Origin: Lates calcarifer
Taxonomy: Eukaryota > Chordata > Actinopteri > Centropomidae
Direction: 5' to 3'
NCBI RefSeq assembly: GCF_001640805.2
Contig: NC_066843.1
Span: 748,798 to 812,797, forward strand
DNA length: 64,000 bases
The stretch's first letter is position 1. The number at the start of each line of letters is the position of its first letter. Of this stretch, positions 49,383 to 61,277 are shown piece by piece. The position numbers were made by a program, and so were the translations under genes. Under the pieces are notes generated by a model. The model did not search any database and was not told the origin of the DNA. It saw nothing but the letters and a program-made list of their open reading frames with translations.

Positions 49383-49866
49383 TTTTATCACTGACAGACT
49401 CAGATTGTTCTTCTCAGTGTCTGACAACATGATGAGAGGATTCCTCCAGAGACAGAGCTTTTTATTAAAGAGGAAGATCCTTTAGTTTAACCAGAAACAT
49501 CTCTATATATCTCTACCAGACTCCATAGAGAAAAACAGGGATTTAACTGAGCAGAACACAGGAGCTGCTGTTGATTTTATTGTGTGATTTTCAGTGATAG
49601 TAGATGTACTTTTACTGCAGTAAAGTATCTGATTACTTCTTCCACCACTGAAAGTCTCACAGTAACACAGACACACTAACAGATGGAGGCAGTGGTATTC
49701 CAGCAGCTCCTGGTTAAATCACTGTTTTTCTCTATGGAGTCTGGTAGAGATATACAGAGATGTTTCTGGATCTTCCTCTTTAATAAAAAGCTCTGTCTCT
49801 GGAGGAATCCTCTCATCATGTTGTCAGACTCTGAGAAGAACAATCTGAGTCTGTCAGTGATAAATA
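49383..49866. repeat. P1 element, complete 484-bp copy
   Basis: The ends are mirrored ('tttatcactgacagactcag' against 'ctgagtctgtcagtgataaa'). The arms contain 'gagaggattcctccagagac', 'ttaaccagaaac', 'ccagactccatagagaaaaa' and 'ggagctgctg'. The loop contains a 'gtacttttactgcagtaaag' core. It is the best reference copy of the family. Confidence 0.9.
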
Positions 49867-51980
49867 TATAAATACATTAACATCAGTACGTGTGATTTAA
49901 CCTGAACTAAAACACCAAACCGACATGAAATGTAAATTTAAGATAAGCATTAAACACAATATGTGATTGAATGTATAATAACAATAATATTAACACTAAT
50001 GATGTAAAGTTTATTTACATGTTTCCTGCTTCAGTGCCACTTGTTTTAAACATCAGGAGCCAGTTTGAGTTTCACACATTAAAACAGGTTCAACCTCAGA
50101 AAACAGAGTAAACTAAAATACAAGTAAACAAGGCTGCAACTAATAAACATTTTCATTATCTACTGAGTCAAAAATCCACCACTGTCTGCAGGTGTTTTAC
50201 TTGTAATGGAGTATTTCCTACCACTTTTACTCAACTAAAGTATCTGATTACTTCTTCACCACTGAGTAACTGGCAGGTGTAACTACTCTCACTAATATCA
50301 GAGCCCGTTCAGATTAAAACAGGTAACATGAAGTACATTTAACATACCTCAGGTTGTTAAACATTACGTCGATTACATTTCACTGAACAAGTAAATTTAC
50401 TGCTCATTTTAATGAGAAGCTGAATCTTTACCAGCTGAGACAAGTGTTAACGGTGAAACAGGAAACTGCTGCAGCATCTGAATGCTCTGTATAAAAACAG
50501 TTACTGAACAGTCTCAGGTGTATTCAGGCTCGAGTCGATCCTGATTTGTCCCTGGAAACTGATCTGAAATCTTGTTTAATCCTGACACTAAAATCGACTT
50601 TAATCAGAGTCGGTGCTACAATTTAAAAACATCTTCAGCCTCAGGTGGTGAACGAGGGAGAAATATGATGCAGTTAATCACAGGAAGGAATTCTCTGATA
50701 ATCAGTTCATCGTTAAAAATATTAGTTGGTCCCAGTTCTCAAATGTGAAGAGTTTTAATGCTTTTCTTTGTTAATGTTGAGAATTTAAACTTGTTTGTGT
50801 AAAACAAGCGTTCACCTACAGATCCTGGACAACCAGTCCCTCTGCCCTTTATGTAATCTATTATTTAATGTTTGCCTCTAAAAAGTGATCATTTGTGAAC
50901 TGCACCTGTGCTGATTTAAAGAAAAACAGCTCCTCAGAGAACACGTTCGCCACTACACCGTTAAATCGACCGTTTTTTAAATGGAGTTTGGTGCGACGTC
51001 GTCGGAACACAGCGACAGAGTTAACGGTTTGGGTCTGAGTGACACATGAACCAGAGCAGGCAGGAAACATTTACCTCAGTCACACTCAGCAGCATCACTC
51101 AGTATATATGTCTCTCTCTCTTTCTCTCTCTTTTCTGACACAAAAAAAAGAAAAAAGCTGAACTGAGAGAGATGTGTTTTCTTTCAGAGAGAAATTATTG
51201 ATGATACCAATAACAATAATATTGATGGAAATAATAATAATAAGTGACGGTCAGAATAATAGTATTAATTTTATTTGTTTTATTAAGTCACCTTTTTATT
51301 TTGTATGCTTACTCCATGTTAACACTTGTTCCGACTCCATCTTGTAATTCAGTTGAAATGTCTTTGTGCCTTTTTTATTTTTATTTTTTGGGGATAAAAA
51401 GAAGGAAAAATATTTTTTGCTATAATGCCTCATTTTCAAGGCTACAGCATCCCTCACTCTCTTTTCATGCTGTCTTCTCCTCCTCGACCTCATCCTCCAT
51501 TCATCAAGGGTAAAAAAAAGAAAAAGAAAAAAGAAATATACAATTAGAAAATGTCAATGAAAATACCTACTTTTTCTACTCGTGCCTTTCTGTGTCTGTC
51601 GTCTCGTCATCAGCCTCTGCCTGCGTTTGTGTCGCTCTGTCTTTCATCGTTCATCGGTTTTCAGAGCTTCGCCTCTTTCTTTTCGCGCCACATAACCGAG
51701 ACCCAGTCATTTCTACCAGACTTTTCTTTGCTCATGTATTTGTCTATATGCACCTTTTGCCCCCCCACCACCCTGATCATCATATTTCTGTGTCCTTTTC
51801 TCAGTTTCAAAACTCTTTGTGCCTTTCTCTGTCTCTTTTCTCTCTTTGCTGGGACCGTGTGTTGAGGGTGGGCGGTGTCGTCCGTCCACCCTGTGTGGTT
51901 AGTTTCAGGTACTACATTGAATTTAATGATAATGATATAATATAAATATAGTGAAACATAAACAGGTGGTGTGTGTGGTC
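49867..51980. other. Gene-free region downstream of sh2b1
   Basis: AT-rich with another 'aatggagtttggtg' core near 50980. Short frames at 51244-51945 are Phe/Leu/Ser/Cys-rich low complexity without a recognisable domain. Part may be a long sh2b1 3' UTR. Confidence 0.5.
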
Positions 51981-51984
51981 ATTT

Positions 51985-52385
51985 CTTATTGTAATTCTCA
52001 GTGTCTGACAACATGATGAGAGGATTCCTACAGAGACAGAGCTTTTTATTAAGAGTCAGATCCTTTCAGTTCAACCAGAAACATCTCTATATATATCTCT
52101 ACCAGACTCCATAGAGAAAAACAGTGATTTAACTGAGCAGAACACAGGAGCTGCTGTTGATTTTATTGTGTGATTTTCAGTGATAGTAGATGTACTTTTA
52201 CTTCAGTAAAGTATCTGATTACTTCTTCCAGCCACTGAAAGTCTCACAGTAACACAGACACACTAACAGATGGAGGCAGTGGTATTCCAGCAGCTCCTGG
52301 TTAAATCCCTGTTTTTCTCTATGGAGTCTGGTAGAGATATATAGAGATGTTTCTGATTAAACTAAAAGGATCTGACTCTTTAATG
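51985..52385. repeat. P1 element, near-complete copy
   Basis: Same arms and loop as 49383-49866 with a shorter right end. The left outer arm 'ctcagtgtctgacaacatga' is intact. Confidence 0.88.
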
Positions 52386-53668
52386 TAAAGGTTTATCTAA
52401 CTGATCATGAAAACTCAAAGAGGATTTGTTTCTCTTTATCCTCTTCTTTCATTAAACAACATTTTCCTCTACAGATGAAGTTTACAGAATGCACCGTTTA
52501 CTGAAAATCATACAATGAAATGCAGCAGAAAAGAAGCTTGAAAGTGAACATTTTATCACAGTGTGTAAATATTAGAGTCCCTAGATTATAAATAGAATTC
52601 CACAGATAAAATGCACGTGACATGATGTTTATAAAACTATTAACAGTTTGATATCAGGCAGATAAATGAGCTGTACAGCTGTAAAGAGCTTTCAACTGCC
52701 TCTCACTGTTTTTATCATTCAATTCAGATTTTAGTTTAAATATAAAAGAAAACACTCTTACATGACATTTATTTACATTTATCATCGGGACGGCCTTTCA
52801 GGATCAGAACTGTCATATTTATATCTGACAGAAACCTAAGCCAATGAGAGAAGAGGTCAGAAGTGATTGACTTGAAACTCGTCCAATCAGATTTTAGTTT
52901 GAATCAGTGGGTGGAGTTTATGATTGATGCGTTCGTTAGATGTGCTCGGCTGAGCCCGGTTACTGATGACTTCTTGTTGATATGTGGGGACATTAACACC
53001 TCCTGCCTAACTTCAAATAACTTCAGTACTGGAAATGGCGACTTTAGATGCTGTAGAAACTTATACAGATACAAATCAAAGTAGATTTACTTGATTCGGA
53101 CGCCTGGAGCCAGCCCACCCCGCCAAAGTCGAGTCGTGTCACGTGTGCAGCAGTTGCCGGGTTTTGCCGAATCGAGCGCACCCGGCGCCGTGTTTTGTTG
53201 TTGTTTTTCAGCGGTGTATCGTGTTTGGCCTGTCAAACCGTGGGACTTTTCGCTGGGACGACGAGACTGGAATAACAGGGATGCACATGACTAAAAAGTA
53301 TAATTTATAACTCAGATTTGATCACGTGTCAGTTTCTAATGTGGTGACAGCGACTTTTATCGCGCTTTGTCTGTGTCTCTTGGTACAACTCGACGTCTAC
53401 GCGAAGCTAGCTCCGTTAGCTTACCAAGCTAGCTGCTTCTACTATTCTGTACAAAAACAACAACATGATTTAGATCATTCTGACTTTATATCGAAGAGAA
53501 ACAGCAAAGATTAAGGCGGTTAACTTCATTTTTATGAAGTCATGTCGTGTCAATCTTTAACTCTGTGGTTTGTTCGCTGGAAATGCTGCAGTGTGAGGCT
53601 TGTTTTTATTGTTCTCAGTGAAGTATCTTTAGCTGTTAGCTGACATTTCTGTTTTCACCCTTTTAAAG

Positions 53669-55365
53669 AACGAGGAACACAATGAAGCCACCATCACAGA
53701 CCCAGTCATCTCCTGTCAGCAGCCTGGTAAGTCTCAGTATTAGTTAAAACACGAAGCTGTGATTGTTCTGAGCGGCTGGTGAATTATTTATCCCACAGGT
53801 GTGCAGCTCCTGTGGTGAGGTGAGAGTTGTGTTTTGTGGTCAGGAACATCCTGTTCCTCAGTGACAGTAATCACTCAGGCTGCTGAGGTGTCTGTAAAGA
53901 CAGAGACTACATGTAAACTAAAGACTGGGAGCGGCCATCACCGCCAGATCTAATGACAGTCAGTGGAGTCAGGTCTGAGCTCATTTACTTCAGTAAAAGT
54001 AGTAATACACCAGCGTAAAAATACTCAATTACAAGGACAAGTCCTGTATTCAAAATACAGTTACATAAGTATTTAAATGTTATCAGCTAAATCCAGCCAA
54101 AGTATAAAAATGAAAGTAAATATTTTGCAGAAAAATCACCTCTGTAATTGTCTAATTTAATAATAGCCAGTTTAGATGTGTCTTGTATATTTTATTAGCC
54201 CATTTTCAAAGTAAATAAACTGGTAAATGTAATAGAGTAAAAACTATTATTGCATGAATTGAAGTAAGTGCTCAAAGTGACTACAGTAAATATACTAATA
54301 ATAAACAATTAAATAAAAATTAATCAGCTCTAAGTTATTAATGTCTTTATGTTGCTGTTAAAGTATAAAAAATGTTTTAAATAAATAGTCTAAATAAATA
54401 TATATAATAAGATTAATATAAATTTAACATATATAATCTAATAAATATGATATAATACTCTTTTATAATATGATGTCTTCTTTATTTGCTTTAAAGGTTT
54501 TTATGATCTTTTCAGCAGGTGAGACTTTCTCTGCTCAGATAAAAGACAAACTTTAAGTAGTCGACTCTTTTCGCTCCAAACCAAAAGGATTCTTATTTAT
54601 TTATTAAAAAAGATTATTAGTTGAAATGTTGTCGTTGAATTTTATTAAACTTTAACATCAGTTTAATAATTGGCTCCAGAAATAATTAATACGATGTCCC
54701 GCCTCAAATCCTGACCTTTTATTTCTAATTAAGAGTTTTTGTTAAAGTGAGGCTGTAGCGATAAAGATTTGTTGTCATCGTCTCGTCTGTGTTTGCAGGT
54801 ATTTGAAGGTGTTTATAATAACGCCCGGATGCTGCATTTCCTCACAGCGGTCGTGGTGAGTCGCCTGTTCTTTGGTCGGACTCTGGTCCTGGTTAATTCT
54901 GATAGTGAACAGAAAGACTGAATCTCTCCTCTGCTGATCTCAGGGCTCCACCTGTGACGTCAGAGTGAAAAACGGCGCCGTGTACGAAGGGATCTTCAAG
55001 ACTCTGAGCTCACAGGTAAAAACAAACAGTTTACTCTGCAGGTTGAGCTGTTATCTGACCTGTGATTCACCTGTGTTCACTCTCCTGTCGATCAGTGCGA
55101 GCTCGCTGTGGACGCTGTTCATAAACAGAGCGATGGAGGTGGTGGAGGTGAAGAGGGAGGAGGAGGAGGAGGAGGAGGAGGAGGTCAGACCTCTGCGCCT
55201 AAGATTGAGGACATCACTGACACCATGATCTTCAGCCCGACCGACCTGGTCACCATGACCTGCAGGGACGTGGATCTGAACTTTGCCTGTCAGAGGTAAC
55301 AGAGGTCATATATAACCATATAATACATAATCACATTCAGCCGCTTTAAATGGTTGACTTCTTTG

Positions 55366-55403
<38 letters not shown>

Positions 55404-55545
55404 GCGTGTGCGTGTGCGCGCAGACACATTCACTGACTCGGCCATCAGCTCGTCGCGGGTGAACGGCGAGCACAGGGAGAAGGTGCTGCAGAGGTGGGAC
55501 GGAGACGGAAACGGAGAAAACTTCGAGCTGGAGTCAGACACAGTG

Positions 55546-55594
<49 letters not shown>

Positions 55595-58500
55595 AGCCAC
55601 AGAATCACTTCCTCTTTAGCAACTTTGCCCACAAAATAAAAGCATGGGAAAGTCTTTTGTTTTTGCAGCAATGTTGTATTTCAAACTAATTCTGAACTTT
55701 TATTCTGAAACTCTGACTGAGGACATCATGGATTATTCTTTTTCATTGTTAAACAACTCAGTGTGTCTCATTTGGGTCCAGATTCCTCCAGTGTTCCTGG
55801 TTCAGGAGTCAGGTCCTCCTCTCCAAAACAAACAGATCTGATCTTTAAAACTGAAAAAAAACAAACAAATCAATTAGTTTCATGTTAAAAATCAGTGTTA
55901 TTATATTCATAAGTTATTATAATCAGTTTTCTGTGGCGCCAATGACAAAGATACTTCATCTGGTTTAAGATTAAAGTTCTAACATGTTTTTGTGACTTCA
56001 AACTGTGAGAAAGTAGTCGGCTTTTTTCTTTATGAAATTTGTGAGAACATTATCTGTTTTCTTGTTCTTGATTCATGTTTGTGTTTTTCCCTCGTCAGTC
56101 AAACGGCTGGGACGCCAACGACATGTTCAAGTTCAACGAGGAGGCGTACGGCGTCAAATCCACGTACGACTCCAGCCTCTCCATGTACACGTGAGTGAGA
56201 GAGAGCTGCGCTCAGAAAATAAAACCGACGTCTGAATCAGTTTAAGACGAACTTCACTCCCAACGTGAACCTCCCTGACAATCCTCCTCCTGCCTGCTCT
56301 TTTCCCAGCATGCCTTTGGAGAGGGGGAACTCGGAGGTGTACCGGCAGCGTGAGGCGCGAGCGGCCCGGTTAGCAAGCGAGATCGAGGGCAACCTTCAGT
56401 ACCGCCGCCGGGTTTCCTTAGAGAACGACGAGGGTCGGAGCGAGGAGGAGAAATACAGCTCCGTGGTCCGAGAGAGGGAGGAGCGGGGCAGCCCCGGGTT
56501 CTCCTCCACCGGCAGGTAGGAGCAGATCTCTGCAGGGCGTGAAAAATGATTTCAGGCCTTTCAAGGTTTTAAAAGGTCTTACGTTTAGTTACCAACCAGC
56601 GATGTGAAATGAAGGGAGGAGGCCACAGGATTCCTCTCACCGCTACTTCTCCTCCATCTTGTTTTCCAGGGAAGGTAAATACCTCCCCCGGGCTCGAGAG
56701 ATCGGCCTGTCCTCCGGCGGCGGTGCGAGGGGTGGAGCTGGTCGATCTGCAGCACCCACCTCCTCCTCCAGGCACCCGCCGCCCAGCTCCTCCTCACCCA
56801 AACCGGCCTCTGACAGGAGCAGCCCGCTGTCCGTCAGAACCGCCTACTCTCCTCACCAATCACAGAGCAGCCCACCTACAGCCGGCAGCCCGCCCTGCTC
56901 CAATCACGTTCTCCCACACTCCCTGTCACATCCACAGGCGCTCGCCGACGCAACCCGCTCGTCTGTTAACGGAGGTACACGATGACAGAGAGGAGAGACA
57001 GAGCGTTTTATTAAAGAGTCAGGTCCTGTTAGTTTAACCAGAGACACCTCTGTATATCTCTACCAGACTCCATAGAGAAAAACAGGGATTTAACCAGGAG
57101 CTGCTGGAATACCACTGCCTCCATCTGTTAGTGTGACTGTGTTAGCTGAAATTTAAAATCAATGAGCTTTCAGAGGAAGATGTCCTATTAAGATGAAAAG
57201 AAAGAACAGTGAAAGTTTCCAGACTGGTGTTTGTGTTCTCACTGCTCTTCTCTCCTCTTCAGTTACGTTGAGAACTTCCCCGAAATCTCAGAGACTTCAG
57301 AGCAACAGACGAACCCCAAACTCCCAGTCCTCTCCTGCAGGTAAACAAACCGACGTAAAGGTTTTTACCAGGAGCTGAATTCTCCTCAGAGGTCTGCTCC
57401 TCTACAAAACAAACAGACCTGATCATTAAAACTGGTGAAAACACTGAATAAAACAGTGTCAGGTTAAAAATCAGTGGTTCCACTAACACGGAGGGGGCGG
57501 GGCTTATGAGCTGCCAGCAGGGGGCGGGGCTTATGAGCTGTGACTAACTTCTCTCTCTCTCTGTTTATCCATCTGTCCGTCCTGCAGTCTCTCGTGCTCC
57601 AAAACCAGACGCTGTTCCTCAGGACCTCCCCCCGGTCGGCCCGGCCTACCTGGACTCCTCCTCCTCCTCCTCCGCTGTCACCACGGCAACCACCACCAGC
57701 AGCAGCAGCAGCAAACCCTCAGGCCCCACCCCTCTCTTCCCCGTCGATGGTGAGACTTTATCCAGTGGCTTTAAGTTTTCAGATCTGAGTCAAATACACG
57801 ATTAAATCTGTTTGTTGTTTCCTCAGTGAATGAAATCCTGAGTTCAGCAGCTAAAGAGCGAAGTGAGAGTCTGTCCGGTCCTCAGGAAGGCAAGAGCAGC
57901 AAAGGTGAGAGACACCTGTCACCTGTCCTCTGTGAGTAGCTTTTTACACCTGAGATCAGAGGTGATGCTGGTGTTTGATTCTGCTCCTGTGTCTCTGTCT
58001 CAGCTCCGTCAGTTCAGCAGAGATCACAGCTGGAGGAGCTTCGCAAGTTTGGGAAAGAGTTCAGGGTGAGAGCGGGGTGATGCACAGTTTGTATCTCACT
58101 GTGATGTTCTTAAATAATGTCAATGTTTCCTGAGCGACACCGGCGCACTGATGTAGGAGATATGTTCTGCTAGCACGCGAGCAGCAGACTGTGAATGTGT
58201 TTTGTTTTGTTGTAACTTCTTTGGAGTTGACTCGTCTTCTCTGTTCATCAGCTGCAGCCCAGCTCCTCTCCGTCAGCGACCGCGGCGTCAGATCCTCCTC
58301 ATCACTCCGCCCTGCCTCCTTCCTCCTCCAGTCCACCTAAACCCGCCCCCTCCCTCACCTCCTCCACCCAAGATCTGCAGCCGACCACCGAGGCAGCTCC
58401 CCCCGCCTCCACCACCTCCCCTGCTGCCGCTCCGACTCCTCCGGCTCCTCCGGGCTCCCGGTCCTCGGGGCCGGAGGGGGCGCAGACCGGGACGCCTCAG

Positions 58501-61277
58501 ACGACCTCGACCCCCGGCAGCGGGGAGGAGGCCTGTACAGAGAGCAGTGAACGAACAGAGGCTGCGTCTGCTGCTGCAGCGTAAGGAACCATAATAATAA
58601 CTTCTGTTAATGTTAATGTTGGAGGAAATTTAATTCTGTTTTCTTGGTTTTTGTTTGCAGGCAAGTGAAAAACTCAACACTGAATCCAAACGCAAAAGAA
58701 TTTCTTCCAATTAAAGGAAACTCAGCACTGGTTAGTTCATGAGACTGTCACAAAAATAAACACATTTATTTCAAATGTTTGACATATAGAGATGTTTCTG
58801 CTTAAAGTTAAAGGATCGTCCTCTTTAATAACTCTCTGTTCTTGATCAGTGCTGCACCTATTCTTAATAAAGATATTTTCTCTGTGTTGGGACAGAAACC
58901 TGCGTCGACCCCCACTCCTCCTCGACCGACCCCTCCCAGCCCCTCTGTGGTGGTGCCTCCTCCCGGACAGCAGGGAGGGGGGGCCCTCTACAGCAGCCCC
59001 CCCGGACACTTCCTGTCCTACGTCTCCCCGATCCCCATCCAGGGACACTCCATCCAGGTCTGAACCCCTCTCTTCGTCACGTCGTCTAAAAGGGTAAAAG
59101 AGCAGCAGATTAACTGGTGTTTGTCTCCTCAGGCTCCTCAGATGTATCAGTACACCATGTCGACTGTCAACCAGGGCAAATACCCCAGACCTAAAGGTAC
59201 GCACTAACTTAGCTCTGAGCTCTTCTCCAAAAGCCTTTCTTCTTAGAAAGTTAGTGAGAGTTTGAAAGAGCGTGAGTAGAAACACAACGAGGCTGTAAAG
59301 GTGGACTGGTGAGTAGATGGGTTTTCATGTTAACGTCCCCGACAACCTCTGTAGTCTCATTTAGACACTCGTTAGCAACCGCCTTTTTTAAGACACGGAA
59401 AAGCTTCAAACATCAGGAGTGGGGGATTTACTGACCCATTTTATGTCGGAGAATCAAACCTGAAAATGTCTTGAGCTTGTGTTAAAACCACAGACCTTAT
59501 TTCAGACATTTAACCAGAAACACACTGACAACAGGAAGAGCTAACATGCTAACATGCTAATTTTATGGGAACTGTAAAACTTTAAAAACAGAGTAAAGTT
59601 TAAAAAAAAAAAAGTGACAAAATCCAATAAACTTCCATGAACACTGTCGTCGTTTCAGGCCCGGTGGTGGGGCCCCGCCCGGAGCACCACACCTCCCCGG
59701 CCTCCCCCATGATCTCAGCCGCAGCCTCGGCAGCTGGACCCCCACTGGTGGCTTCGCCCTACCCCCTGTCCTACCTGCAGTATGGTCAGGTGATCCAGGC
59801 CATGCCCCCGCACTATCACGGACAGGTGACCAGGGTTTCTGCGTGTCCATGTGTTTGTTCTTCAATAATCCAACACAGACCTCATTTTGTTTCCTTTGTA
59901 ATTTGTAGACCGTTTACTCGATGCTGCAGGGGGGCGCAAGGATGCTGACGTCCGGGGCCCCTCCTCAGCCGATGGGTCCTGGTCCTCAGTACCCCGGCCA
60001 GGCTGAGGGTCCGGGGCCACAGCAAGCCATGTATGGTAAGGAGGGACGTGGGGGGTCACACCTGGTCTTTAAGACTCTGATTCTACCTTCGATCAGCGAC
60101 TCTGCTGTTTTTAAATCCCCCATCTTTTCTTGCTCTCAGCTGCTCAGTCGTTCTCTCACCACTCGGGCTCCATCCATCCTCCCCAGCCCTCCAGCACCCC
60201 CACCGGAAACCAGCCCCCACCCCAGCACACAGCACCCAGTCCAGGACACTCTCAGGTGGGTGCTGCTGCCGACTCAGGCTGCGTCCACACTACTCTGGTG
60301 TTTTAAAGCCAGAGTGATGCAGACTCTCCTGCTGTGACGAACGCTGGATGTTTATCTGATTTTAACTCTGCCTCCTCACTTGTTCCCTCTCAGTCGAGTC
60401 AGGGCGGTCCTCAGCCTCAGTCCATGTTCCACTCTGGAGGTCTGTCGGCTCCTACTCCTCCCAACCTGCCGCCGGGCCACAGCTCCCCTCAGGCCTCCTT
60501 CACCATGCAGGGATACAGCCTCCCCACCCACCAGCCGCTGCCCCATGGCTTCCCCTCCATCAGCCAGCTCACACAGGTCGGGGTTTAGAGACTCAGCTCA
60601 TGAGGTCCTGGTTCAAATATCTGTAGCTGAGCTCCTTCTTCTGTTTTTACTGTCGTCCCCTGCAGGCTCACATCCCAGGAGGCATGTCAGGACCTCACCA
60701 CACCGCCGGCCACGCCCCCCCACCCGTCATGCTGCACTACGCCCCTCAGCAGGGCAGCGGCTCCAACCCCCAGCACGGCCCGCCACCCCAGCAGGGGGCG
60801 CCACAACACTTCTACATCGGACCACCACAAGGTAAAACAGCTTGTCCTGTGGGCCACAACAGAGGCAGAAAAACAGGAAGAAAATGTTACAGCTAATGCT
60901 ATAGGAAGCTACATTCAGCAGCTGATTAGCCTAGCTTAACATAAATACTTGCAAAGGGGGGTAAACCCAGCCTTATTTAAGGTTTTCTTTGTTTAACCAG
61001 AAACATCGCTTTATATCACCTCCACACTCCCTTGACAAAAACAGGAATTTTCCAGAGCAGAACAGTTTAAATGCAGCATGTTAGTGTTAATTCTTCTCAG
61101 TTGAAAATTCCTGTTTTTGTCAATGGAGTCTGGTAGTGATATAAAGCAATAAACCTAAATGTTGAACTATTGTCTAGAAGCCTTTTGTAATGGTACATTT
61201 TTGTGTTGTCTCTTGCAGCTGTTCAGGTTCAGACTCACCCGACCCAGCAGCTGTCCTTCCACCCCTCCGCAAACTGA
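53669..61277 (+). CDS. atxn2l: Ataxin-2-like protein, ~973 aa, 22 coding exons
   Basis: RNA-binding protein of stress granules and P-bodies. ATG at 53682. Exons: 53682-53726, 54799-54855, 54944-55015, 55096-55295, 55424-55542, 56099-56190, 56309-56515, 56670-56974, 57263-57340, 57588-57749, 57827-57904, 58004-58065, 58252-58580, 58661-58730, 58896-59057, 59133-59196, 59659-59825, 59909-60035, 60140-60255, 60394-60576, 60666-60831, 61219-61277. The LSm domain starts VFEGVYNNARMLHFLTAVVG; LsmAD contains TFTDSAI, NGEHREKVLQRW and SNGWDANDMFKFNEEAYGVK; the PAM2 motif NSTLNPNAKEFLP (exon 14) binds PABP. EKVLQRW, NARMLTSG-type sequence and the neighbours favour atxn2l over atxn2. There is no polyglutamine. 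A glycine run (about residues 72-88) interrupts the LSm region. The exon 4/5 junction is out of phase by one frame (see findings). Poly(A) signal at 61604-61609. Confidence 0.93.
53985..54080. repeat. Interspersed fish repeat in atxn2l intron 1
   Basis: 'ttacttcagtaaaagtagta' and 'caattacaaggacaagtcct' match the blocks at 40655-40945. The rest of the ~1-kb intron is AT-rich. Confidence 0.55.
55366..55421. repeat. (TG)n/(CGTG)n microsatellite abutting atxn2l exon 5 acceptor
   Basis: TG, then CGTG, units run directly into the acceptor 'gcgcgcag' at 55423. Confidence 0.9.
55549..55591. repeat. (CA)n microsatellite just after atxn2l exon 5
   Basis: About 21 CA units begin six bases downstream of the exon 5 donor. 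Exon 5 is therefore framed by TG and CA repeats that are complementary to each other. Confidence 0.9.
56995..57145. repeat. P1 element, left half only, in atxn2l intron 8
   Basis: It runs from 'gagacagagcgttttattaa' to 'ccatctgttagtgtgactgt'; the right arm is absent. It occupies about half of the intron. Confidence 0.8.
57488..57541. repeat. Two direct copies of a GC-box repeat in atxn2l intron 9
   Basis: 'gggggcggggcttatgagct' occurs twice in tandem. The second copy is preceded by CCAGCA and so resembles a CTCF core. Confidence 0.7.
58783..58850. repeat. P1 terminal fragment in atxn2l intron 14
   Basis: 'gacatatagagatgtttctg', then 'ggatcgtcctctttaataac', matches the right end of P1. Confidence 0.55.
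59208..59565 (+). repeat. E2 element filling atxn2l intron 16
   Basis: About 360 of the 462 intron bases (59197-59658) are E2 sequence, from 'agctctgagctcttctccaa' to 'gctaacatgctaacatgcta'. Confidence 0.85.
60985..61152. repeat. P1 palindromic element ('ttgaca' variant) in atxn2l last intron
   Basis: 'cttgacaaaaacagg' is mirrored by 'cctgtttttgtcaatggagt', and 'aaacatcgctttatatcacc' by 'tagtgatataaagcaat'. Confidence 0.8.

Noticed and set aside
51244..51945. Cys/Phe/Leu-rich frames downstream of sh2b1
   Set aside because: T-rich low-complexity DNA without start context, splice sites or domains.
56585..56985. Alternative frames through atxn2l exon 8
   Set aside because: The frame beginning EGKYLPRAREIG fits the family and the splice phases; the others do not.
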